Shown here: positions 46,701 through 57,551 of the stretch, one piece after another
Layout of the letters: every line of letters starts with the position of its first letter
Position numbering within the stretch: the first letter of the stretch is position 1
Assembly (NCBI GenBank): GCA_942486035.1
Contig: CALNXK010000039.1
Span: 1,399,001 to 1,463,000 of the forward strand
Source: Porites lobata
Taxonomy: Eukaryota; Cnidaria; Anthozoa; Scleractinia; Poritidae
Length of the DNA stretch: 64,000 nucleotides
Direction of reading: 5' to 3'
Made by a program: the position numbers and the translations under genes
Notes under the pieces: model-generated
What the model was told of the DNA's origin: nothing
What the model saw: only the letters and a program-made list of their open reading frames with translations
The model's database searches: none

Positions 46701-49700
46701 GTTAATGATTCCCTTCCCACTGACGAGCGGTTTGCGGCGCTCAGTGAGAGATACGCTTCTTTGAAAGCGAAACTCGGAGGAAGTGACTCAAGACCGAAAA
46801 ATCAAGATTCTTCTCCCAAGGAGTCTCCCAAAGATCACAGTTCAAATATCGGCGAAACGTCAACACAGCTGAAGTGCTGGACAACTGTGGAAAGCATACC
46901 GATAGGTGAATATCAAGACAACACATTTGGCAAGGGTGTCGATGAGACATGCACCGAAGGCAAAAGGAAAGTAATAGAAGGTGACAGTGAACAAAAACGA
47001 ATATATTTCACGGAAAATGTGAATGAGAATGATGCAACCTCTTGGAGAAATATTGTCAATATTTATGACACCGAAAGCGACGTCAAAATTGACGAGAATA
47101 ACAACGTTAGCAGGGACACTTATCCTCCAGTTTCCAAGATGGAGAAAGAGAAAGGCGGGATCCCAAGCACTGAAAGAACTGCCCTTCAAAGGGCCCGAAC
47201 TAGCGTTGTTGCTAAACTGATGGACAGAAAAATGGGCATCAGAAGAAAGCAAAGTATTGTACCTCGCGTGATAGAAAGACGGTCCAAGGTTTACAAGGAA
47301 TACTGTACCGCAGACAGTGGTATTCCAGCAACTGTAGCGCAATTTGAGAAAATAAGGACAGTCGTTGAACAAACCGTGCTTCGCGCACCTGTACGTCAAG
47401 AGGTACCGTTGATAATGAACCTGGTTTTCTTGTTCCTAAATCAAAATGCGATTCCCGATCTGAAAAATGCTTATGCATGTAACTAAAAAGGATTTAACTT
47501 TAGTCCTTTTTTTATCACTGAAATGACTCCATTTGATGAGTTAAAACATGTTTAGTTTTTATTATCCCCAGAAAGGAATTATTTTGGAGCTAAAAGTTTA
47601 ACTCCATTTTTAGAAGAATGAGAACAACTCCACTGAAAGTATTAAATAAACTCCCACCGTGGAGTCATTTCAAGGCCAGATTTGGAGTAAAAATTGGGAG
47701 TTGAAATGACCCCCAAAAAGGAGTTATTTTGAACCTAAATTTGAACTCCGTTGTTGGGGTAAAACAACTCCCATAAAATTCCCGTGTTCACGTGCATTTT
47801 TGTGGGGTGGAAGGAGTAGCCGAGATAGCTTCTCTCCTTCCCCCCAACAGATAACATCAACGAGATCATGACATATTAAGACAGAATCCACCAGGAAGTT
47901 GAGTAATTTCAATTTTCAGTGGACAAAAACCTATTACCAGAATAATTTAAAGCATATTACATTCTTTTATACATTTTTCAAGGTCTAAAGATGTAATTAG
48001 TCATCTGTAATAACACTAAGAAAATTTCTTATGGGATCCCGAGAAAATTACAAAATTACATCTAAAATTACATCTGACACATGAAATTTTCAGTATTTTA
48101 GCTGTGTTTTCACAATTCTTGTGAAATTTGACAGTCATTTGCTCGGACTCCCATGAGAATGTTTTTCTGGTTGTTATCACAGATAACTAATTTCATCTTT
48201 GGCCCTTGAAAAATGTAAAAAGAATGCAGTGTTCTTTAAATTATTCTGGTACAAAGTTTTTGTCCACTGAATATTAAAATTACTCAATTTCCTCAATTTC
48301 CTGTCTTAAACAAAATTTGCTTCTAGATACAACGAATTCACAAAACTATATGTAAATTCAACATGACTTTTAAGTCGTTTCAGACTTTTCTGGGAAACGT
48401 CGTTGAATTTGATCCACCTTGGAAGGTTTCTTTCATACTTGTTCTTGTTTGTAAAGTCATCCTTGCTCAATCCCTTTATTTAAGAGCATGATCTTCTTAA
48501 AAAGCATTTACAAGATTACAGTCCGGACACTCAAACCGGGACACTTGGAAGAAGATGTCCAATCACAACGTTTTCTGAAAACAAATTCTCAAGATTCTCA
48601 AGTTTTTTTCGCAAAGAGACCAATAAAATTGAAGGTTAAAAACCGTTAAAAACTGGAAACTGCCCTCAAATTTTTAATGTTATTTGTCCGTTTGCCCAAA
48701 AAAATATTGCGAATCTTTTGTTTTCAGAAAACGTTATGATTGGACACTCTTCTTCAAAGTGTCCCGGTTTGAGTGTCCGCATTGTCAATGAAATGCTAAG
48801 GCGACTTTTTTATGATTACAGGCTTTGACAATTCAAGACCTTTTAAGTGGTCTCTCGTCCTCTTTGACTGAAATAGAGTTGACTGCCGTTTGTAAAGAAT
48901 GTTGCAAGACTTTGCGGACTTTAGATGCACTGGGAAGTTTGCGTATGTATTACAATTCGCTGCTAGCAGAAACCTCTTTTCCTTGGCGGCCGGGGGGAAA
49001 AGAGTCTCTTTACCTTCCGCCCGCCGAATGCAAGGAAAAAAAGGCCTCTGTTAGCAGGGAAATATTACCTGTAAAGATTATGTAAACATTTAAGTAAGCG
49101 TAACAAAAAGGATATACACTTTTAGTAAAATCCAACTATTGGTCTTTTGTCAACGCTGCGTTCTGATTGGTTGAGCTACCAGGCTATATGTTATAGCCCA
49201 CTAGTGGCGAGAAGCTCCGGCTTTGAAAACTAAACCAATGGCGGCTGAATCGCGTTTTGCTAGCTAAAGTTGTTTTGCCTCGATATTTTTGACCAACTAG
49301 ATGGATTTTACTAAAAACTATTGTTCCTCTCACTCTCATGGCCTCAGAATCAATAGCCCATTCGGCCTTCGGCCTGATGGGGTATTGACTTAAAGCCCAT
49401 TCGGGCTCGAGGAATAGTTGTAAAATATACACTATCAATATTGACCGTTTTCACCGAGACCATAATGCACCTTGTTTACCCCTCAAAATTTTGCATTAAC
49501 CATTGGCTCGGTTTTGAACGCAGCAGAGTAAAATAAGTGTTCACCACTTAAACATTTCCCATAATACATCTTGTTTGCTTCCCCAAATTTTACATAACCT
49601 TTGTGTTTATATTCTTCTGGATATTACATTCGTCCCACGAAAAAAGTAAAGACAATACTCATGCCATTTTTTTGCGCGAGAGAGTAGGAGGCAAACAAGG

Positions 49701-52700
49701 TGTGTTATGGGAATGCAATTTGTGTTCAAATGTTCTTCACGGCAGTGGCGTCACTGCCGAAGGAGCAGTAACTGGATATGTCCGCTGTGGCTTTGTTTTT
49801 TGGCGGTAAATGCGATAGTCTTCTACACAGCCGTTGTTTGTGTCGTCACGCAACGATCCTCGTGGCCAGGAAAGTTGGGTAACGACAAAAACAACGGCTG
49901 TGTAGCAGACTACAAATGTGCATGCTTCAACTACAATAGTTACAATTTCACCGTGATTCTTGTATCTGACAGCTTGTTACGTGTCCTTGGAGACTGTGAT
50001 CATCAACCCAAGTGGAACTATCAAGTTCAAGCATCTCAGTACAGGTTTGCAACGACCATGTTTTCTTTTCTTTTCAATGTTGTCCATCCTCTGTTAAAAA
50101 AAAGACTAGCCAAAAACAATAGCAACAATAAACAGGGTATTTTTAAACCCGCAAGCGGATTTTGTCGTAGACGATAAATTTGTATGACACTAAGGTGTTT
50201 GTCCACACTTATTCCCTTTCATTTTAAAACGTATACATTTATAATCGTTTTGGCCTTTTGCCCACACTAAAACTCGATAGAAACGGAGGTTGTAAAAACG
50301 ATTGGTTTTTTTGAAAACGTATTTTGCAATAACAGAGCGATTTTTTGCGCGTTGATTGGTCGAGAGCTAAGGTTGATGAGAACATAGGCCATGGAAATAG
50401 GCCATTTCTGAGTTCCAACAACTCTCAGGGGGTGTTTACACGACACCGGGGCAACTTTCGCGCCGCTGCGAGTTCAGTCCGGTACCCTCTCACGGCTCAA
50501 CATTTGTTTTCATGAAACCACCACAAAATGTCATGCCGGCGCGAGTCACCCCGGCGTGAGTTCAGCCCGGTTGTTGCACCGCAGCGAGAATTTCACTCCG
50601 GTACGAAATCTCGCAACAGTATCATGTAAACGCGAAACGACCACCGGTTTTGGTGTGAAATCGGTCTGCCAGTGGACTGGAACAGGTAGCGCATGCGTAA
50701 TGTTTGCGATTTTGAATCGCTCGTGTATTTTATCAACATGAAGTGTACCTTCAAATGACCTTCAAGTTTCCCAACCATATGTCATTACCGGTAAAATGTA
50801 CTCGTCGTGTATCTTCCTCTTTATCTTGATGCTTGCCTTGCGGCTACTCAGAATGTTATCCACTTCACCAACGCTGCCCAACCAAGTGCGATCCTCTTCC
50901 TAATCTCAGGAAGCAGGTCACCATCTTTCGTCACCGTCTTTCCTAGGTATACGAAACTATCGACCTCCTTGATGTTTTCTCCATTAACAGTAATTGTGCA
51001 CTTTTTGGCGTGTTCATTGAACATTACCTTTGTCTTGCCAAGATGGATATCAAGGCCGGCTGGTTTGCTTGTATTATGAATATCAGTGAGCATACTTGTC
51101 AGCTCTTCTGGTGACTTGGCAAACAAGATGATATCATCAGTGAAAATTAGATGGGAGAGGTATCCACAGTCAATGTTTAGACCCCTACCGGCTTCCCAGT
51201 CGATCCTCTTTACTATAGCATCTTGGAGACATGCTGTGAAAATTTTAGGCGATATATTGTCACCCTGTGTTGCACCCCTCTCCAGCTTGATTTTGTCACT
51301 GTCCCTGTGGAGTTTGAGAACAGAGGTGGCACCATTGTACAAGTCACGTAAGATGGTAATGTAAGCCTGATCAACTCGTTGATTCTCTAATGCCTTGAAG
51401 AGTGCTGTGAACTCGACGGAATCAAAGGCCTTCTGGTGATCCACGAAGGCAAAACAGAGTGGGGTCTTGTACTAGTTTGCCTTTTCTTGTAGCTGGTTAA
51501 CCACCTGAATGTGATCAGTAGTAGAAAATCCCGCTCTGAAGCCTGCTTGCTTTCTTGAGTGATGTTGCTCCGAGGTGCTTAGTATTCTTCGAAGTAGGAT
51601 TTGTGAAAACACTTAGTACGTTACTGGTAAGAGGCTGATCGGCCTTTAATTCTTGATATCAGGTGTGTCTCCTGTCTTGTGGACGATGATTACCGATGCA
51701 TTCTTCTAGCTGCTGGGAACTTTGCCATCCGCAATGCATCTTTTGAATAGCTTCGTGAACATCTTGACAATGGGTTCCCCCATCCTGCAGGATGCCAGCG
51801 GTAATATTGTAAACGAAATCAAAAAGTCATGTCGGTATGAAACTCGCGCCGATGCGAGTTTTCTCATGTAAACACCCCCTCACTTTCAAAACGAGACTGA
51901 CTGCAAACCTTTCTAGTGAAGGTGAGTTTCATTTGCATGAGAATTAAAATTATTTTCATATCAGTGGCTTTGCACTTGCCTCGCTTTGAAATAGAGGCTT
52001 TGAACATTTTGTGATGAAAATTAGGGATAAAAAGTCACGACGTTTCGATGTTTCGAGATCGAAATGTCGTGACTTGTTATCGCTTTTTTTTTTATCTTAA
52101 AATATATATCCAAGAAATTTCCCATCAAGATTTTGAACTTTTTGACGTCATATTTATGGTCGATAAAAGAATAGACCATGGAACATTAACGTCAGTTTGT
52201 TGAATCAGTAATAACCCAGTAAAGCAAGATTGAGACCATGCTCACACTGTACCGTATATCTAAATTTGCGCCGGCACGAAAATCATACCGGATAGGGATT
52301 CTGTTCACACATAAGAACGGTGATTTTGGCGCGAGTTCTGTAACGAAGCGAAGCTGCGCCGCCTCGAATTCGAAAGTGGAATGTTAACAGCGTGCGGACC
52401 GTAGCGGAAGTGAATGATAGGAGCGAGGACTGGAATCCAATGAGGAGGAAGTTGATGTTCAGGAGCGAGGACTGGGATTTAGCTCACCAAACCCTCTCGG
52501 CCAACCGCTCCGGCAAGATGTTCAATGTGTGTGAACGACTTGCTTCAGTTCTGAACCGTAGTTGTTCGTACTATACCGAATGGCTTTTCGTGTCGACACG
52601 AAAAGCAATCCGGTATTGAATGAACCTAGTCTAAAGCGCCCTACTGGTCAGACTGGCCAATGAATGTCTTAATTGAAACCGTTCGGTCCTAAGACCTGTC

Positions 52701-54891
52701 CAAATCATTTGTTCGGGTAAATTCCAATATGTTGGAAACTTATTAAAGAGGAGCATGATTGGTCTCATCATAGGTTTTCGTCCACAAAAACCGGGGTGTA
52801 AAAAACTTTATTGCATGGACAGTCTTCTAAGGGTTAATAATTTTCGCTCTCTTTGATAAACTGAATTGCTGCCTCATAGAATGTTCAGTGGGATGTTAAA
52901 GATTTCGGAGGAGAAAGTGTATAATTTTTAATCAGTAATAAAAATCGTGTTACGAACTCTTTGGCATCTGATCTGTTCCTGAATTACTTGTTAAAATACG
53001 GTGATCATAAAAAACTCTTCCATAAAGATAATTAGAAATAAATTGCAAGGTTTTAAATGAAATGAAAAAGAAAAACAACAACAACATGAAACTAGTGTCA
53101 AGAAATCTTTTGAGTTTGTTTTACATGTATAACGGTCACCAAAAAGAACCGCCTTTTAACAAGCCAGTCTCTGACCAAAGATGGTAACTGTGGTATTAGA
53201 CTCTCAAGTTATGGGATGATTGACCTTCATAGGTTTTCATGAGCTTATTTGCATAGACTTGACATCCGTGGCTCTCTCTTTCACCTAATTTGATAATTTG
53301 AGCAATTAACTAGCTAACCGCGAGAAATCGGAATACAAGGCCCTATACTAGACACTAGAATCCGGGATCACTAAGATAATTTACCAGACGACTCAAAATA
53401 TTCAATTGGCCTGGTGACTGTCCAATCCTCCAAATCTAGTTGTTAATTAAGCTCATCAAGTTTTATAATAGCCTCGAGCAAAATAGCACAACAGGTTATT
53501 CTCTTTGTTTTTCTGGTTTTAAATAGAATCTGTCGAAACAATAGTGAGTAATTTTCAGTCTGCTGTTAAATTGGGTTTACCGTTATTCCCCAGAGGTATT
53601 CTGCTCGCTTTCAAGTCACTCAAAACAATAATCACGACTCTCGTTTAAGAGTTTCTTTAAGTTTGGCGCATTTTTGGAAAGTATCGAATTCAAGAGATGT
53701 CCGTAAGTTGTTTCTAACAGAGAACACTGTTCACTGAGGCATATATTTCTGTGAAATATCCGCCTCTTGATGTCATTTTAAAGTAGACCTATGTTCCCTA
53801 CCAAGTAAGTGCAGCAACTCAATATCATAAACTAACAGTTATTGTTCAATTGTCACTAACAACTCTCATCGTTGACTTGCCATGTTATATCTGACCTCGA
53901 GCCAGTAAAATACTTGAAAGACGTCTTTCTTGTTTTGTGTATTAATTACGGTGGAGGTACGTTTGTATTCAAGCTCCTGTACACTTTTGTTGTTGCTAAT
54001 TTGCGTTTCAATTGCCGACTCGAAATTACTTTTACTTACTAGTAACTCTTAAGAGCGCAACCTATCACTGAAATGCAATCGCAAGTTCTAAGTTTTCTTT
54101 ATTCTAACTGCTTGCACGATGTCAGTTAAAACAAACGTGCTCAGTTAGTCACAGAGATTTCTTTTGTGAGCCATAAAGAAGGATTAGTAAGCAAATGCAG
54201 TGCTATATATAGGTTTTCTTACGGACAATAGGACGGGTGAAAATGTACAAAGACGACCCTTTCTATTAGACTACTTGTACATCGTGCACAAACCCTGTCC
54301 TTTTGTGTCAGCTGACGCGAATTTCTTCGATTTATCGATCACATATAGTGCATGAAGGGTCATGCTCTTTGACTTGTTAGCTGAATGTAGTGATTACGTA
54401 ATTAAACAATCGGTAGTAGGTTGAAATTGCTCGTCTTCCATGCGGATTCCTTTGTGTTCCTTAAATCCTTGTGTATTGTATGTGTAGGTCGCTTTCGTAG
54501 TTGGCGCGTCAACAAAGTTTTTACCACTTCTGTCCGCTTACTTTAGATCAAGTTAAACTATAAATTAAACTAGCTAAATTAACAACCCATGCGTAAAATT
54601 CTCAAGCCATTCAATAATCTTCATATTGAAACCACTTGTTCCTCTTTATCTGTTAAGAGACTCGTGTTATAACATATCACTTTCAACACTATTTACTCAG
54701 GAAAAAGATCTTTATTAAACCGTTAATCTTTGTTTAAGGCTTTGTGTGTTATAGACTCACTGATAGAAACATTTGTTTGTTGTGCGTGCAAACTAATTCA
54801 TTACTTGTTGTTGTTGTTGTTTATCGCAGGAATTTCTATTGATGATCTTTACCTGGCTCCAGAATACTCAAACAAATTTTCCTCGGAAAAG
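43767..54891 (+). CDS. KIND-domain protein with long disordered, RRGS-repeat N-terminus
   Basis: Exon 1 spans 43721-47402; its acceptor TTTTGCAG at 43720 is preceded by a pyrimidine tract. The ATG at 43767 has a good context (A at -3, G at +4), after a three-codon upstream ORF at 43721-43729. It gives 1212 residues ending APVRQE at a donor (GTACCG, phase 0). Exon 2 (48822-48942) encodes ALTIQDLLSGL, then LTEIELTAVCKECCKTLR. Exon 3 (54830-54891) encodes ISIDDLYLAPEYSNKFSSEK. Phases join exactly (0, then 1, then 0). The exon 2-3 peptide matches the start of KIND domains (SPIRE, PTPN13, FRMPD2, KNDC1): LxxIL...L.E.ELWA.C..C...LR, then a xAPE motif. KIND is a kinase-like, non-catalytic interaction module; in SPIRE it binds formins. 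The usual VYSLG-like helix after APE was not found, so more exons must follow. The first 1212 residues are Ser/Asn-rich and low-complexity, with repeated RRxS sites (S23, S285, S359, S503 and others) suited to basophilic kinases such as PKA. Which KIND family it belongs to is unknown. Confidence 0.75.
44480..44925 (+). repeat. Coding tandem repeat, 74-residue unit, two copies
   Basis: Within the KIND gene, residues about 239-312 and 313-386 are similar units (222-nt period). Each carries ENS, DKNQE(M/I)LERIIKSPNLT, RRGS(I/L)SEVL, then SDPARQNT. A shorter third copy of the core (RIIKSPCLTRRGSIGNVL) is at residues 491-508. Simpler relatives with D(E/Q)DVV after an RxS site lie upstream (about residues 135 and 205). 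Confidence 0.9.
45669..46140 (+). repeat. Coding repeat, ~50-residue Asn/Ser/Gln-rich unit
   Basis: Q(Q/N/H)N(E/G)QL starts units at 45669, 45816, 45966 and 46119 (periods 147, 150 and 153 nt, all in frame). Each full unit continues with a basic helix-like segment (xxxDVKQKI-type) and a Ser/Asn stretch. It is separate from the RRGS units and lies just after them. Confidence 0.8.
47893..48293. mobile_element. Palindromic non-autonomous element (intronic)
   Basis: About 90 bases at the left (AGGAAGTTGAGTAATTTC, CAGTGGACAAAAAC, CCAGAATAATTTAAAG, TTTTTCAAGG) recur inverted at 48203-48293. The core has repeated AAATTACATCT. No ORF. Confidence 0.8.
48523..48780. mobile_element. Palindromic non-autonomous element next to KIND exon 2
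   Basis: CGGACACTCAAACCGGGACAC at the left end is matched inverted at 48760-48779. The arms extend through TCCAATCA(C/T)AACGTTTTCTG. The right end is only about 40 bases from the splice acceptor of exon 2. Confidence 0.85.
49121..49431 (+). repeat. GCCCATTCGGG interspersed repeat (copy 2)
   Basis: Begins TTTAGTAAAATCCAAC and ends CATTCGGGCTCGAGGAATAG. Same internal blocks as 29792-30085, plus GGCGGCTGAATCGCGTTTTG, which it shares with copy 3 at 60918. Confidence 0.85.
49816..49912. mobile_element. Short palindromic MITE (copy 2)
   Basis: The left end TAGTCTTCTACACAGCCGTT is matched inverted by AACGGCTGTGTAGCAGACTA. The inner blocks GTCGTCACGCAACG and GGGTAACGAC also pair. Same family as 31392-31464. 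Confidence 0.8.
50427..51881. mobile_element. MITE with AGGGGGTGTTTACA ends, split by an RTE LINE fragment
   Basis: AGGGGGTGTTTACACGA at 50427 and TCATGTAAACACCCCCT ending at 51880 are inverted ends. Inside are GGCGCGAGT / ACTCGCGCC blocks. About 1 kb of LINE sequence lies inside, so the host element was originally about 400 bp. The target-site duplication is unclear. Confidence 0.65.
50755..51810 (-). mobile_element. RTE-like LINE fragment (reverse transcriptase)
   Basis: The minus strand encodes DHQKAFDSVEFTALFKAL, GATQGDNISPKIFT, LIFTDDIILFAKS (the YADD-type box is FTDD), YLGKTVTKDGD, EIRKRIALGWAALVK, and a C-terminal piece YILPVMTYGWET at about 50770-50800. Upstream fragments at 51480-51800 are broken by stops. 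Both ends are truncated. The YLGxxVTxDGD and IxxGWAA motifs point to the RTE group rather than CR1. Confidence 0.8.
52032..52075. repeat. Near-perfect hairpin, 18-bp stem
   Basis: AAGTCACGACGTTTCGAT pairs with ATCGAAATGTCGTGACTT (one G-T type mismatch) around an eight-base loop. It is followed by a run of T. It is isolated in the intron and not part of the surrounding elements. Confidence 0.8.
52233..52620. repeat. Interspersed repeat with imperfect inverted ends (ACCGTAT...)
   Basis: The left end ACCGTATATC...GCCGGCACGAAAAT resembles the inverse of the right end TTTTCGTGTCGACACGAAAAGCAATCCGGTATTG. The interior has GGTGATTTTGGCGCGAGTTC and two GGAGCGAGGACTGG direct copies. A 75-residue frame crosses it and is not considered a gene. 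Confidence 0.55.
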
Positions 54892-55569
54892 GTAGGATAG
54901 AAAATTTCACTTTTTCAGCAATAATGTTTTCACTTTTTCTTAGAGTATCTAATGAACACCTCACTGTGAACAACGGTTACTGTTATGTCCTTGTGAACGC
55001 TTTTAACTGTTTCATTCTCACAATGTGCCAGAAGGGCGACCGATTTAAAAGTAAAATGTTTTCGTTGTTTTAGTTTCTACGACAAAACAACAGCTAAACA
55101 GTAAGGGAATGTTACTGGTTTAAATGCGAATAATCAACTGAAACATAAACGGAAAGATTGCAGTAGATAAACTATCAAGACAAAGCTGATTCTTGGATCG
55201 AAAAGTCTAGATGGTCTTTCAGTTCATTAGGAATAAACTTTTAACTTTAGACGGGTATAAAACAAAAATCCGCCACATAAAGCACATCGAAATTGGGAAA
55301 ACCGTCCTTTAGTTCACGCTGCCTTATAGTCTAATTTGACAAATCAGTGCTAAGGTTCTTGTGTTGAGGACTAGCGAGCAGGAAGTGCTGGTAATATCTT
55401 AACAATACAGAGACAAATTCCCTTCGTTTATTAACGGATAATCGGCGTTGTGTACTCTCTTGGCACTGGCAAAGTCATGTTTGTATCAGAAGAACAATGC
55501 CCTCTGCTGTGTATCATAAAATACAATATACAGTATAGGTTTTTAAAGTAAAAACCATAGGCAGTGCAT

Positions 55570-56260
55570 TGATGTGATTCTAACGTTTTACTTCGTAGAA
55601 ACGAGTCTATAAATCAAATGACAGCTTTTGAATTTGTTGCGGATCAAATCACTATTATATGGTTTGATACATTCAAGTAAACACCACCTAAATCGTAGTT
55701 TCTCGTGATACCGTTCAAACTGTTTCCCAATTAAAGTGTTTTAATCTGTGCATAGCATTACTTTCCGTGATTTCAGTTTAACGTTTTACTTCGTAGAAAA
55801 GTCCTTCATACAAATGAGAGCCATTGGAGAAAAACTTGCCTATGATTGCTGCCTTTAGTGAAGGTCGATTAAACGTTTTCAGCTGTAGTTGAGTTTGTTG
55901 ATGAAATCACAAGGTCGGATATACAAACTGAAATAAACACCACTTATAATGTCGTAGTTTCTCGAAGTACCGTGAGAAGTGGTTCACAATATAATTAGAG
56001 TGTTTTAATCTGTGCATAGCTTTTCTTGCTATGATTCTAATCCTTTTACTTTGTGGAAGGTCCTTCATTCAAAGGACTGCCATTGGTGAAAAACTTTCGC
56101 GTGTATTGCCTACACTGCCTTAAAGTTTTCGGATGTTGAATTACTTGATGAAATGATAAGATTAGATACATTCAAATAAACACCGCTTAACGTATAATAA
56201 GGTTCAAAGTGGTTCCCAACTGAAGTCTCGGTTTTTATCTGTGCATAGCATTACTAACGT
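55570..56260. repeat. Tandem repeat, three diverged units of ~225-265 bp
   Basis: TTTTAATCTGTGCATAGC occurs near 55739 and 56010, and TTTTTATCTGTGCATAGC near 56232. ACGTTTTACTTCGTAGAAA lies near 55583 and 55782, with TTTTACTTTGTGGAAGG near 56046. AAATAAACACC(A/G)C-TTA and CTCG(T/A)-TACCGT blocks also recur. The units have diverged with indels. Confidence 0.75.
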
Positions 56261-57240
56261 TAAAACCATCTGTAAACTTAAAGCTATTACAAGTGAGGTT
56301 AATGGAAAACTTAATCAAGGTATAGTTTTTATCCAGTTTTATCATAATTACAGCTGTACTCTTAAAATCGCCTAAAATTGAGCGGTGAACTTGATTAGAA
56401 AAAAAGGAAAAAGTGCGTTCGCAACAGGCTATGTGAAAAATAAACGCTCTCTAGTAATTCCCTTCACAAGCGCAACGCCTCTGCTACTCTCATAATGCAG
56501 TGGTGCAACATTGGAATTTTATATTAATTATTAGTGGCTGAATTTGTTTGCTGACGAAGGTCGATAGAATTGTCTCTCTAGATGACAGGTGTGATATATT
56601 GAGCTTTATCTGCTTGTACGAGCAATGGAATCCGCATCGAGAGATATTAATGATCGTTCTCGGTTCTGTCATCGCAAGTCAACTATTGAACTAGATCCCG
56701 TTTTTAGTGAGGGAGTCGCCGGTCACCTTAGCCTTAACTAAAACGTCAATATAGCTGACGTTTTTTAAAAAATGTTCGCATCAGAAACAACTTCCTTTCC
56801 CCAAAAATAATATTTGTGAACAAATAAATCAATTTTGAAATCATTAACCGAATCGTCTTCCTTCCTATGACGGGGGGTTCGTGAAGGTTTAATGATGACA
56901 TAAATTTGTCCTCAATTTTTCCTCTTCCTTCCAGCATCACTCACAATATCCACCGTTAAAAATGAAAGCGAGTTTAAAGCGTATTTAAGAATTAACAAAT
57001 CATCTGCAGTTTTATTAAGATTAATCCCATATTTTTGGATAATTATTTTCAGTTCTTGATCTTTTTGTTTTTACTTCCTAATCGACGTTTTTTTTACGGC
57101 TTTGGTACATCCGGACCATGTTAGTAATGAGTTTGAATCCAGTTAGTTCTGAAGGGTACACTAACAAGAGTATCTAAACATTCACCAGCTTCCCAACCCG
57201 GAAAAAACTGGATCATTAATCAAAACTGACAATGCCATTA

Positions 57241-57551
57241 GGGACCCTAAGATCCGACGATGGCGACGGTAACGGGAACGCCACAAAAGCAATAGGTTTA
57301 ATTAGCAAAACAACAATTTCGCACGTGCATCACGATGTACAGAGGAAGTACACAAGCGACGACGAAATTTCCTCTCTCTTTCTGAACTTGGATATGGTTG
57401 TTAGGAATTCAACTTTAGGAGGGTTCGCCTACATTTGACAAAGTTAGTGACTTAGAGTAATCATGATGAAGATTGAAGATCATTGAAAGATCGCGAATTC
57501 ACTTTTTAGCGACGTTTTCTCTGCCGTCGCCGTCCTCGGATCGTAAGGTCC
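57241..57551. mobile_element. MITE of the GGAGCTTAAGCAACG family (copy 3)
   Basis: The left end GGGACCCTAAGATCCGACGA continues into GGCGACGG, matched by CCGTCGCC and GGATCGTAAGGTCC at the right. TA flanks both sides (TTA at 57238-57240 and 57552-57554). It shares the internal AATTAGCAAAACAACAA block and the GACGG-type arms with 14411-14803, so it is the same family. Confidence 0.75.

Larger units (their letters stand above)
47403..48821 (+). other. Intron 1 of the KIND gene with two palindromic elements
   Basis: The open frame continues 27 codons past the donor before a stop, but the phase-0 junction to the KIND exon is the better reading. Two inverted-repeat elements occupy 47893-48293 and 48523-48780. 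The rest (47480-47790) is rich in AACTCC/GGAGTT words, possibly another decayed element. Confidence 0.55.
48943..54829 (+). other. Intron 2 of the KIND gene (5.9 kb), repeat-rich
   Basis: It contains the repeats annotated separately between 49121 and 52620. From 52621 to 54829 no repeat family or exon was recognised. The acceptor tract at 54805-54829 is a TTG/GTT microsatellite followed by TTTATCGCAG. Confidence 0.55.

Noticed and set aside
46232..46720. 162-codon antisense frame inside the large KIND-gene exon
   Set aside because: It is a shadow of the sense coding sequence, without signature or splice sites.
47403..47486. Last 27 codons of the large open frame after the donor at 47402
   Set aside because: The phase-0 junction to a KIND-like exon gives a better protein. 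The extra residues are hydrophobic and unlike the rest.
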